DNA of 28,792 nucleotides from a virus: IMG/VR virus record IMGVR_UViG_3300042402_003058, positions 1 through 28,792 of that record. One strand, given 5' to 3'. Shown here one piece after another: positions 7,793-14,192 of this stretch. How positions within the stretch are numbered: position 1 is the stretch's first letter; every line of letters begins with the position of its first letter. The notes beneath the pieces were generated by a model that had not been told where the DNA came from, made no database searches, and saw only the letters and a program-made list of their open reading frames with translations. Made by a program: the position numbers and the translations under genes.

Positions 7793-9052
7793 ATGGGAAT
7801 ACCGAAAAGAAAAAACATGATCAATGTTTACGGAAAAAAGGACACCTATCAAGGTGAACACGTAGGAAAAAGAAGACAGGAGTTATTAGATATGATAACT
7901 AAGTCGGATTCATTTCTTCCCGATTCTATTTTACACGATGATCTAGATAAGGGTATGTTGGATTATGTTAAAAAAACATTCATGGTTGTTTCTGATGGAA
8001 CTCAAATACCAATTATCGAAAAAATACTTACAATTCAAAGGTGGGGTGAGTTTAGTGCAAATTGGGAGTTTTCCGATGGGGATGGTAATGTTAAATTGCC
8101 GTTTATTGCGATCATTAGAAAACCTGATGTGCAATTTGGTACAAACCCATCAATACAAAGAACTATACCCGAAAGACACCAATTTCATTACGCCACAGTA
8201 CCGACGTGGGATGGTAATGCTATGGGTGCTGACATTTATAAAATACCACAACCAATTGCATGCGATATAACATATGACATTACAATTGTTTGTAATAAGT
8301 TTAGGGATTTAAATAAGTTCAATAAAATTGTTTTACAACATTTTACTTCAAGACAAGCATATACAAAAGTTAAAGGACATTTTATTCCAATAATTTTGAA
8401 TAGTATTGAGGACAATACCCCAATGGAAACAATGGATGGTCGTAGATTTTATATGCAAACATATAAGTTCATTATGTTAGGATTTCTTATTGATAGCGAC
8501 GAGTTTGAAGTTAAACCCGCAATATCAAGAGCGTTTCTTGTTAATGAATCATTAGGTGGCGCAACTTTTAAAAAGAGATATATCACAAAAACAATAGATG
8601 TTGTAATTTCAACAATTGTGGCCGGAGAAAATCAAACAATTTTCACCGTGGGAGAAAGTATTAATGTGTTATTTAACGTCGCAATTAATGGTATCGTACA
8701 GGAGAAAGATGTTCATTATAGACATTTAGGTGGGACATCTAATATAATATTTGACTTAGCTGGTACCCCTTTAATGGGTGATGTTGTAACTATAAATTAT
8801 TATAAAGGTAAAAACGATAAAATGTATGATCAGTTTGATAATGAATTGCAAGTTGGTCGTGAAACATTTACATATAACGGAAACGACCTTTCTTTTACTT
8901 TAAGTCAAAAAATAAATACGGTTATTAGTATAACAACAAATGGTTTGATCGAATTTGATGAGGAAAACTATCAGTTGACAGATAAGAATGAGGTAACGCT
9001 TACCGGCGCACCCGTTAATGGTTCAAGAATTGACTTTGTCTATCTATACTAA
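7793..9052 (+). CDS. Tail terminator / sheath stabiliser (T4 gp15-like) with C-terminal beta repeats
   Basis: A 419-residue protein. The open frame reaches back to a GTG at 7754, but the ATG at 7793 follows Gly-Ala-rich GAGGAG at 7781-7786 and starts just after the upstream stop, so I take it. Residues about 60-250 resemble gp15: strands with Pro-Phe-Ile-Ala-Ile-Ile, then Ile-Ala-Cys-Asp-Ile-Thr-Tyr-Asp-Ile-Thr-Ile-Val, a helix ending Leu-Gln-His-Phe, and a final Phe-Ile-Met-Leu-Gly-Phe strand. Gp15 caps the tail and holds the last sheath ring. From about 285 on there are two similar beta units, each with a 'xxNGxxxxxxxY' core followed by 'P-x-x-G-x-x-Ile-x-x-x-Tyr'. These extra units are absent from T4 gp15. 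The 3' end interlocks with a minus-strand gene (4-base overlap). Confidence 0.6.
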   Translation: MGIPKRKNMINVYGKKDTYQGEHVGKRRQELLDMITKSDSFLPDSILHDDLDKGMLDYVKKTFMVVSDGTQIPIIEKILTIQRWGEFSANWEFSDGDGNVKLPFIAIIRKPDVQFGTNPSIQRTIPERHQFHYATVPTWDGNAMGADIYKIPQPIACDITYDITIVCNKFRDLNKFNKIVLQHFTSRQAYTKVKGHFIPIILNSIEDNTPMETMDGRRFYMQTYKFIMLGFLIDSDEFEVKPAISRAFLVNESLGGATFKKRYITKTIDVVISTIVAGENQTIFTVGESINVLFNVAINGIVQEKDVHYRHLGGTSNIIFDLAGTPLMGDVVTINYYKGKNDKMYDQFDNELQVGRETFTYNGNDLSFTLSQKINTVISITTNGLIEFDEENYQLTDKNEVTLTGAPVNGSRIDFVYLY

Positions 9053-9207
9053 TCGTCTCCGTAGATGTCTTTCTTTTTAGGTTTACAATATTCTTCGATA
9101 AATTTTTCTAGGACTTTATACATTTTCAGTCCATTTTTATCACAGTGTACTTTCAACATTTGGTGATGTTTCTCGCTTATTTTGACGTTTTTTTGAGTAT
9201 TTTCCAT
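9049..9207 (-). CDS. Small ribbon-helix-helix-like DNA-binding protein
   Basis: A 52-residue gene: ATG at 9207-9205, TAG at 9051-9049. The sequence shows the ribbon-helix-helix (CopG/Arc-like) pattern: an early strand Asn-Val-Lys-Ile-Ser (7-11), helix 1 through Glu-Lys-His-His-Gln-Met-Leu-Lys (12-19), an Asn-Gly turn (25-26), and helix 2 Val-Leu-Glu-Lys-Phe-Ile-Glu-Glu-Tyr (32-40), with a basic tail. Proteins of this fold bind DNA as dimers through the strand, often at tandem short boxes. It would be a repressor-like regulator. The divergent region before the sheath gene holds several AAAGAT/ATCTTT boxes, a plausible target. Its stop overlaps the gp15-like stop by 4 bases. A TATTTATC motif lies 16 bases upstream. 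The fold is inferred from the pattern. Confidence 0.65.
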   Translation of the reverse strand: MENTQKNVKISEKHHQMLKVHCDKNGLKMYKVLEKFIEEYCKPKKKDIYGDD

Positions 9208-9210
9208 ATA

Positions 9211-9278
9211 AAAGATATAAAAAGATAAATAACTATCTTTTTAAGAAAAGTATGGAAATCTTTGATAAAAACAAAGAT
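9211..9278. promoter_or_regulatory. Operator candidate: five AAAGAT/ATCTTT boxes in two inverted repeats
   Basis: AAAGAT occurs at 9211, 9221 and 9273 and its complement ATCTTT at 9235 and 9258. Two perfect inverted repeats result: 10 bp at 9218-9227/9234-9243 (6-base loop) and 7 bp at 9258-9264/9272-9278 (7-base loop). They overlap the motifs for both divergent genes, as expected of a shared operator. Confidence 0.4.
9224..9231 (-). promoter_or_regulatory. Late-type promoter motif candidate (TATTTATC on minus)
   Basis: TATTTAT core in the direction of the ribbon-helix-helix-like gene, 16 bases before its ATG and inside the 10-bp inverted repeat. Confidence 0.35.
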
Positions 9279-9285
9279 ATTTATT
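9278..9285 (+). promoter_or_regulatory. Late-type promoter motif candidate (TATTTATT) for the sheath gene
   Basis: 37 bases before the sheath ATG, directly abutting the second inverted repeat. The leader after it is A/C-rich with no Shine-Dalgarno. Confidence 0.4.
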
Positions 9286-9322
9286 AGATAAGTAATAAAA
9301 TAATTTAACCAAACAAAAATCA

Positions 9323-12300
9323 ATGGCAAGTAATAACAGAGTATTCGTGTCACCGGGTGTTTACACATCTGAGCTCGATTTAACATTTGTAGCACAGAGT
9401 GTAGGTGTTACGACATTAGGTTTAGTGGGTGAAACCTTAAAAGGTCCAGCTTTCGAACCAATTTTAATTTCAGATTTTGACGATTTTAAATTGTATTTTG
9501 GTACAACATCACCTGAAAAAGATGGTAATGGTAATCCAAAGTATGAATTAGGATATGTTGCAAAATCATATTTACAAGAATCAAATCAATTATTCGTAAC
9601 AAGAGTATTAGGTCTTTCAGGTTATAAACCATATAAGACTTTCGGTATTAAAACTAGCGGAGGTGTTATATTACAAGAATATGTTGGAAGTACTGATGTG
9701 GGTGAGATTACAATAACTACCACAGGTATTACAACAACAGAAGTTGGCGGTAGTACTCTATTAACAAATATTATCAAACATTTATCTGGTGTTACATCTT
9801 ATAATGGAACCGATATTGTTAGTTTATTAAAAAGTAAGTATGGGGGATATACTGGTTTAACAAATACATCAACTAACGAGTTTTTTGTTTTAGGTGCGCT
9901 TCCAACAGGAGAAACGGGTAATGGTACTGAATTGGTATCTCTATTAACTGAAAAATTATACGACGATAATAATAATACTAAAGAATGGTGGAATGCTATG
10001 CATTATGATGCAAACGGTTTTGTAACCCCACCATCTGGTGATGATGTTTCAGGTGTCTATTCTTATTTATTTCAATTTGATAACTCATCAAATAAATGGA
10101 CAATATTTAGATATGAATGGGATGCTAGATTAGCGTCTGATTATCATAATGTGGTAGTTGCAGCACTTAGATCAAGAGGTGTATATAGCGGTCAAACATT
10201 AGTTCATGAAGTAACGGGTAATACAAGTTTTACATTATCTGCAATTACCGGTCAGACTATTGATACAAACCCATTAGGTGAATTTAATATTAAAGTTACC
10301 GGAATTACCGAAGGAGCAAAAGAATTTACATGCAGTTTTGATAAATCATCAACAAAATATATCAGTAAAGTATTAGGAACTGATGTTTTTGATAAAGACA
10401 ACGGAGATTATCCTGTTTATGTTCATGAAGTTTATTCTAATTACTTAAAATCGGCTTATGAAAGAGGTTTAATAAGAGGTATTCAATTAGATCCTTCATA
10501 TGAATTGGAAGGTGAAAATTTCTTGGGACAATGGGATACCACAATATCTCCAATGGTTGTTTCAGAAGTACGCGGTGGTAGAGTTGCTGATTTATTCCAA
10601 GTTCAAACAATTTCTGATGGTGAAGCTGCTAACTACCAAGTTAAAATTAATATTCAAAATATTAATTTAGAAACAATGGAATTTGATTTAGTTGTTCGTG
10701 ATTTTAACGACACAGACGACAATCAAGTTGCTCTTGAAAAATACACAAGATGTTCAATGAATCCTGATATGCCAGGTTATGTGGCAAGAAAAGTTGGTAC
10801 TTCTGATGGTGAATATCCGTTAGTATCAAAAAGAATTATGTTAATTATGGCATTAGACGCCCCAGTTGATGCAGTTCCAGCAGGTTTTAAAGGATTTGCT
10901 AACAATGAAAACTTTGGCGCGGACAATGATACTTTAGGTAGTGTTACCTTTAAAACTAAATACTTTGATGCGGGTGATGTTGAAACATACGATGCTTCAG
11001 GTGCACCAAATATTGAAGCTGGTGATAAGGTAAGAAAGGTAATGTTAGGTTTATCGAGCACAGTTGGATTTGATTATGACCTATTAAAGTATAAGGGTGC
11101 ATCTGGTAATACTGAAACAACTGGTTTCCATTTATCTAAAAATGCAGCAACAATCACAGGCGCAACTAACGTTACAACAAATATGTTAGGTCAAACCCTT
11201 GAAGATGTATTTGGTGTGGGTGGTTATACTAACACCACAGGTTTTGCATATTACACAACACCTTATGACCTAGAAGGTCAATCCGATGAAGATACTAACA
11301 AATTGACAAACATTAATTTCCGTAAGTTTACATTCGCAGTTTATGGCGGTAGAGATGGTTGGGATATTTACAGAAGAACAAGAACTAATACAGACGCTTA
11401 TATCTTCGGTAAAACAACTTATAAACAAGGTATAACCACAACAGGAGGTACGTTCAGTGCACTAGCTGATTATGCGAATTCGGATTACTACGCCTATTTA
11501 CAAGGTATTGAAACATATGCAAATCCTGAAGCGGTAGATATTAACGTATTTGCTACTCCTGGTATTAACTTCCAAGATCATAGTTCATTGGTAAACCAAG
11601 CTATTGATATGGTTGAAAACGAAAGAGCCGATTCATTGTATATTATGAACTCACCTAATATTACAGGTGCAACTGCAACTGATGAAATTGTGGCAGCGTT
11701 AGATACAGCATCTATCGATTCTAACTATTCAGCAACATATTGGCCTTGGATTCAAGTAAGAGATACTGATAATGCAACTAATCTTTATATCCCACCAACA
11801 GGTGAGGTTGCTAAGAACATCGCATTAACAGATAATGTTTCTTATCCTTGGTTCGCTGTGGCGGGTTACTCAAGAGGTTTGGTTAACGCTGTTAAAGCAA
11901 CCAAAAAGCTTACGCTTGACGATAGAGATGTATTATATAAAAATAGAATTAACCCAATTGCCACATTCTCAGACACCGGTACTATTATTTGGGGTAACAA
12001 AACTTTACAAGTTAGAGAATCTGCATTAGATAGAATTAACGTAAGAAGATTGTTATTAAGAGCAAGAAAGTTAATTTCTGCAGTTTCTGTAAGATTATTG
12101 TTTGAACAAAACGATGATCAGGTTAGAAATGAATTCTTGAGATTGGTTAATCCTATCTTAGATGGTATTAAGAAAGAAAGAGGTTTATACGATTTCCGTG
12201 TAACAGTATCTAACGATCCTGAGGATATCGATGCAAACACTATGAGAGGTAAGATTTATATTAAACCAACTCGTTCTCTTGAATTTATCGATGTAGAGTT

Positions 12301-12340
12301 CATTATTACTCCAACAGGAGCATCATTCGAAAATATCTAA
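9323..12340 (+). CDS. Tail sheath protein (T4 gp18-like)
   Basis: A 1005-residue contractile tail sheath subunit. The N-terminus has the typical opening Val-Ser-Pro-Gly-Val-Tyr-Thr-Ser-Glu (9-17), then Gly-Leu-Val-Gly-Glu-Thr-Leu-Lys-Gly-Pro-Ala (33-43) and a Phe-Gly-Thr turn. The C-terminal core starts around 670 with Val-Tyr-Gly-Gly-Arg-Asp-Gly-Trp-Asp and ends with the sheath-type strands Lys-Ile-Tyr-Ile-Lys-Pro-Thr and Phe-Ile-Asp-Val-Glu-Phe. Sheath subunits form rings around the tube and contract to drive it into the host. The protein is much longer than T4 gp18 (659): the extra mass lies between about 100 and 620, where outer surface domains sit, so the sheath probably carries large exposed domains. 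Followed by a strong terminator; its leader contains a possible operator. Confidence 0.93.
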   Translation: MASNNRVFVSPGVYTSELDLTFVAQSVGVTTLGLVGETLKGPAFEPILISDFDDFKLYFGTTSPEKDGNGNPKYELGYVAKSYLQESNQLFVTRVLGLSGYKPYKTFGIKTSGGVILQEYVGSTDVGEITITTTGITTTEVGGSTLLTNIIKHLSGVTSYNGTDIVSLLKSKYGGYTGLTNTSTNEFFVLGALPTGETGNGTELVSLLTEKLYDDNNNTKEWWNAMHYDANGFVTPPSGDDVSGVYSYLFQFDNSSNKWTIFRYEWDARLASDYHNVVVAALRSRGVYSGQTLVHEVTGNTSFTLSAITGQTIDTNPLGEFNIKVTGITEGAKEFTCSFDKSSTKYISKVLGTDVFDKDNGDYPVYVHEVYSNYLKSAYERGLIRGIQLDPSYELEGENFLGQWDTTISPMVVSEVRGGRVADLFQVQTISDGEAANYQVKINIQNINLETMEFDLVVRDFNDTDDNQVALEKYTRCSMNPDMPGYVARKVGTSDGEYPLVSKRIMLIMALDAPVDAVPAGFKGFANNENFGADNDTLGSVTFKTKYFDAGDVETYDASGAPNIEAGDKVRKVMLGLSSTVGFDYDLLKYKGASGNTETTGFHLSKNAATITGATNVTTNMLGQTLEDVFGVGGYTNTTGFAYYTTPYDLEGQSDEDTNKLTNINFRKFTFAVYGGRDGWDIYRRTRTNTDAYIFGKTTYKQGITTTGGTFSALADYANSDYYAYLQGIETYANPEAVDINVFATPGINFQDHSSLVNQAIDMVENERADSLYIMNSPNITGATATDEIVAALDTASIDSNYSATYWPWIQVRDTDNATNLYIPPTGEVAKNIALTDNVSYPWFAVAGYSRGLVNAVKATKKLTLDDRDVLYKNRINPIATFSDTGTIIWGNKTLQVRESALDRINVRRLLLRARKLISAVSVRLLFEQNDDQVRNEFLRLVNPILDGIKKERGLYDFRVTVSNDPEDIDANTMRGKIYIKPTRSLEFIDVEFIITPTGASFENI

Positions 12341-12367
12341 TCTAAAAGGAGATATAAAAATAAGAAG

Positions 12368-12392
12368 GGAGGTCGAAAGACCTCCTTTTTTT
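12368..12392 (+). terminator. Rho-independent terminator after the sheath gene
   Basis: Perfect 7-bp stem GGAGGTC/GACCTCC with a GAAA loop, followed by seven T. It lies 28 bases after the sheath stop and separates sheath from tube transcripts. Confidence 0.92.
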
Positions 12393-12400
12393 GTTATGAG

Positions 12401-12414
12401 GTTCCACGTGGAAC
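12401..12414. promoter_or_regulatory. Perfect 14-bp palindrome identical to a chromosomal parS core
   Basis: GTTCCACGTGGAAC reads the same on both strands. It equals the core of parS sites bound by chromosomal ParB proteins, for example those of Pseudomonas aeruginosa, and differs at two symmetric bases from the Bacillus form GTTTCACGTGAAAC. The outer bases (G before, T after) do not extend the palindrome. As an RNA hairpin it would have only 5 pairs and no T-run, so it is not a second terminator. Binding by a host or phage ParB is inference; no parB gene is in this window. Confidence 0.55.
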
Positions 12415-12426
12415 TATTATTTAAAT

Positions 12427-12434
12427 TATTTATA
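12427..12434 (+). promoter_or_regulatory. Late-type promoter motif candidate (TATTTATA)
   Basis: Exact copy 13 bases after the parS-like palindrome, far (272 bases) from the tube ATG. It lies in very A/T-rich DNA, so chance is possible. Confidence 0.2.
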
Positions 12435-12501
12435 ATATAATATAAAGAAAAAATAATTATACTACATATAAAATAGTATCGCTAGTTTTACCAGTATTTA
12501 A

Positions 12502-12509
12502 TATTTATA
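12502..12509 (+). promoter_or_regulatory. Late-type promoter motif candidate (TATTTATA)
   Basis: Exact copy 197 bases before the tube ATG in A/T-rich DNA; may be chance. Confidence 0.2.
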
Positions 12510-12598
12510 TTAGTAGTATTAATTGTAATTTATTTTAAGTAAGTAATATATATTAATTAATATTGAATAATGGTTATGTAAAAAACTACGGAAAAAAA

Positions 12599-12626
12599 TT
12601 GACATTGTCAACCTTTTGGGTATAAT
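12599..12626 (+). promoter_or_regulatory. Consensus sigma70-type promoter for the tube gene, with inverted repeat over the -35
   Basis: TTGACA (12599-12604), 16-base spacer, TATAAT (12621-12626): both boxes are perfect. TTGACA is also the left half of a 13-base inverted repeat TTGACA-T-TGTCAA (12599-12611) that could be an operator. Bacteroidota housekeeping promoters normally look different (TTTG at -33, TAnnTTTG at -7), which makes this site notable. Confidence 0.5.
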
Positions 12627-12659
12627 TAATCTAAAATAAAATTATTTCTCTTTTGGATA

Positions 12660-12667
12660 TATTTATA
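12660..12667 (+). promoter_or_regulatory. Late-type promoter motif candidate (TATTTATA) for the tube gene
   Basis: Exact copy 39 bases before the tube ATG, the same spacing as the sheath gene motif (37), with a similar A/C-rich leader. Confidence 0.45.
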
Positions 12668-12706
12668 AGAAAGTAAATAATTAACAAAACTTAACAAACA
12701 CACAAT

Positions 12707-13195
12707 ATGGCCGATTTATTAATGAAAATGCCGACTCCTTACGAACCGAAAAGGGTCAACCGATTTATCGTAAGATTCAACTCAACTTTGGGTATAAACG
12801 AATGGTATGTGTCTGCTGCATCAAGACCAAGTGCTAAAATCAATTCAGTAGCAATTCCTTTTTTGAACACATCAACCTATGTTGCTGGTAGATTTGAGTG
12901 GAATGAAATTAAAATGACTTTTAGAGATCCAATTGGTCCTTCAGCATCACAAGCACTTATGGAATGGTTCCGTTTACATGCTGAATCGGTTACAGGTCGT
13001 ATGGGTTATGCCGCTGGTTACAAAAAAGATATCGAATTGGAGATGTTAGATCCAACTGGAGTTGTGGTTGAAAAATGGTTATTAGAGAACTGTTTTTTAA
13101 CTGATTTAAACTTCGGTGAATTAGATTATAACAGAGATGATTTAGCGAACATTACATGTTCATTAAGAATGGATAAATGTATATTAATCTATTAA
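12707..13195 (+). CDS. Tail tube protein (T4 gp19-like)
   Basis: A 162-residue tail tube subunit, almost the exact length of T4 gp19 (163). It shows the family's order: an N-terminal Tyr-Glu-Pro-Lys-Arg-Val-Asn-Arg-Phe strand (13-21), Ser-Arg-Pro-Ser-Ala (40-44), Thr-Phe-Arg-Asp-Pro-Ile (about 70-75), Trp-Phe-Arg-Leu-His-Ala (87-92), a Lys-Asp-Ile-Glu-Leu-Glu-Met-Leu-Asp-Pro-Thr-Gly strand pair (106-117), and a closing Ile-Thr-Cys-Ser-Leu-Arg-Met-Asp strand. Hexameric rings of it make the rigid inner tube inside the sheath. It stands as a single-gene unit between two terminators, which would allow high, separate expression. The start follows an A/C-rich leader with no Shine-Dalgarno. Confidence 0.95.
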   Translation: MADLLMKMPTPYEPKRVNRFIVRFNSTLGINEWYVSAASRPSAKINSVAIPFLNTSTYVAGRFEWNEIKMTFRDPIGPSASQALMEWFRLHAESVTGRMGYAAGYKKDIELEMLDPTGVVVEKWLLENCFLTDLNFGELDYNRDDLANITCSLRMDKCILIY

Positions 13196-13216
13196 TATTA
13201 TAGTTTTTCATATGTT

Positions 13217-13255
13217 AAAACCGATAGTTCACAAGATTATCGGTTTTTCTTTTTT
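13217..13255 (+). terminator. Rho-independent terminator after the tube gene
   Basis: Perfect 10-bp stem AAAACCGATA/TATCGGTTTT (13217-13226 and 13238-13247) with an 11-base loop, running into a T-rich tail (TTTTTCTTTTTT). Confidence 0.88.
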
Positions 13256-13298
13256 AAAAACTTTACTTTGAACTAGTTATTAGGTAAATTAAGGTATT

Positions 13299-14048
13299 AT
13301 GGAAGAATTAAGAATTGACCCAACAATTGCATATGATGTTGTAGAATTACCTAGTAGAGGTATTCATTACTCAAATAAAAGAAAATCTGTTAGAGTTGCA
13401 TACCTAACTGCGGCAGATGAGAATATTTTATCATCACCTAGTTTCTTAAATACAAATACTGTTATACCTGAATTGCTTAGAAGAAAAATTTTAGATAGAG
13501 ATTTCTCAATAGAAGAAATCGTTGAGGAAGATAGACAAGCGATTTTAATATTTTTAAGAAATACAGCTTTTGGATCGGAATATACATTAACAACTTACGA
13601 TCCAAAGACAGATAAAGAGTTTAATACAATAATAAATTTAGAAACTCTTAAACTGAAAGACTTCAAATTATCTGAAAATGCAAATGGTGAGTACAGCTAT
13701 TATTTACAAAAAAGTAAGGTAGACATTACCTTCAAGTTTTTAACAAGAAAACAAGAAGATGAAATAGAAAAAATTAAAGAGAGTTGGAGTGGGTCGGGTA
13801 TTGCACCAGTAGTCACAAAACAACTCGAAATGATGATTAAATCATTCAACGGAGTTACAGATGCGTTAAAGATTAGAAGTTTTGTTGAAATGATGCCTAT
13901 TAAAGATTCACAAGATTTTAGAAAGTTTATCAATGAAAATAAACCAGGGTTAGATTTAACCCAAGAAGTAACAACCCCATCAGGAGATACGATCCAAGTT
14001 AATATTGGGTTTGGGGTAGAATTTTTTCGCCCTTTCTACGGACTATAA
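13299..14048 (+). CDS. T4 gp26-like baseplate / tail assembly protein, in-frame part
   Basis: A 249-residue product resembling the T4 base-plate protein family of gp26: Glu-Leu-Pro-Ser-Arg-Gly-Ile-His-Tyr (16-24), a Val-Arg-Val-Ala-Tyr-Leu-Thr-Ala-Ala-Asp-Glu strand and turn (31-41), the helix Pro-Glu-Leu-Leu-Arg-Arg-Lys-Ile-Leu (56-64), and Asp-Arg-Gln-Ala-Ile-Leu-Ile-Phe-Leu-Arg (78-87). Gp26 is needed for hub assembly in T4. The gene lies between tube and tape measure, the slot that in long-tailed phages holds the tail assembly chaperone with its recoded extension. The frame ends at TAA 14046-14048 right after Val-Glu-Phe-Phe, but a well-formed continuation lies in the +1 frame (14020-14178). 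AAGG lies 7 bases before the ATG. Confidence 0.7.
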   Translation: MEELRIDPTIAYDVVELPSRGIHYSNKRKSVRVAYLTAADENILSSPSFLNTNTVIPELLRRKILDRDFSIEEIVEEDRQAILIFLRNTAFGSEYTLTTYDPKTDKEFNTIINLETLKLKDFKLSENANGEYSYYLQKSKVDITFKFLTRKQEDEIEKIKESWSGSGIAPVVTKQLEMMIKSFNGVTDALKIRSFVEMMPIKDSQDFRKFINENKPGLDLTQEVTTPSGDTIQVNIGFGVEFFRPFYGL

Positions 14049-14178
14049 AAAGTCACAATTAGACGAAATTTTATATATGGTTAAAAAAGGATTCTCATAT
14101 GGAGATGTTTTAACTATGCCGGTTTATCTAAGGAAATATTATGTTAATTACATAATAGAGTTGGAAAATACTAAATAA
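14020..14178 (+). CDS. +1-frame C-terminal extension of the gp26-like protein (or separate gp51-like small gene)
   Basis: The +1 frame opens just after a TAG (14017-14019) and runs 52 codons to TAA 14176-14178, filling what otherwise would be a gap before the tape-measure gene. Its product has a phage-protein look: Phe-Phe-Ala-Leu-Ser-Thr-Asp-Tyr, a helix Leu-Asp-Glu-Ile-Leu-Tyr, then Gly-Phe-Ser-Tyr-Gly-Asp-Val and Met-Pro-Val-Tyr-Leu-Arg-Lys-Tyr-Tyr. A 'GF...V..MP..LR..Y' pattern closes gp26/gp51-region proteins in T4-like marine phages as I recall them. There is no start codon before ATG 14077 (33 residues). A +1 shift at TTT-C (14025-14028) would give one 292-residue protein. A one-base overcount of the T run at 14022-14027 would have the same effect. 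Confidence 0.6.
   Translation, partial: NFFALSTDYKKSQLDEILYMVKKGFSYGDVLTMPVYLRKYYVNYIIELENTK
14022..14030 (+). other. Candidate +1 recoding site TTT TTT CGC
   Basis: Six T are followed by CGC, an arginine codon likely to be rare in this A/T-rich genome. Phe-tRNA on TTT (14025-14027) can slip forward to TTC (14026-14028), after which reading continues GCC-CTT-TCT in the extension frame. The permitted window is narrow: between TAG at 14017 in the new frame and TAA at 14046 in the old one. Confidence 0.4.
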
Positions 14179-14181
14179 TTG

Positions 14182-14189
14182 TATTTATA
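14182..14189 (+). promoter_or_regulatory. Late-type promoter motif candidate (TATTTATA)
   Basis: Exact copy only 3 bases before the ATG at 14193. A transcript from it would be nearly leaderless. Confidence 0.35.
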
Positions 14190-14192
14190 GGT

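Larger units (their letters stand above)
12341..12706. other. 366-base non-coding block between sheath and tube genes
   Basis: I see no gene here. In order it holds a terminator (12368-12392), a 14-bp palindrome identical to a bacterial parS core (12401-12414), TATTTATA copies at 12427 and 12502, an A/T-only 14-bp palindrome (12550-12563), a TTGACA-16-TATAAT promoter with an internal inverted repeat (12599-12626) and a third TATTTATA at 12660. The tube leader contains TTAACAAA twice, two bases apart. The density of sites suggests a control region, and possibly a segregation or replication site. Confidence 0.6.

Noticed and set aside
9177-9395. Minus-strand 72-codon frame rich in Phe, Ile and Leu
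   Set aside because: It covers the start of the sheath gene and the control region; the hydrophobic content is what A/T-rich DNA gives by chance. The 52-residue gene at 9049-9207 is the better call.
12550-12563. 14-bp palindrome ATATTAATTAATAT as an origin or operator
   Set aside because: It consists only of A and T in a region that is nearly all A/T, so chance is a sufficient explanation without other copies.
14022-14027. Classic -1 slippery site in the T6 run
   Set aside because: A -1 shift does not lead into the frame of the extension; only +1 (or -2) does.
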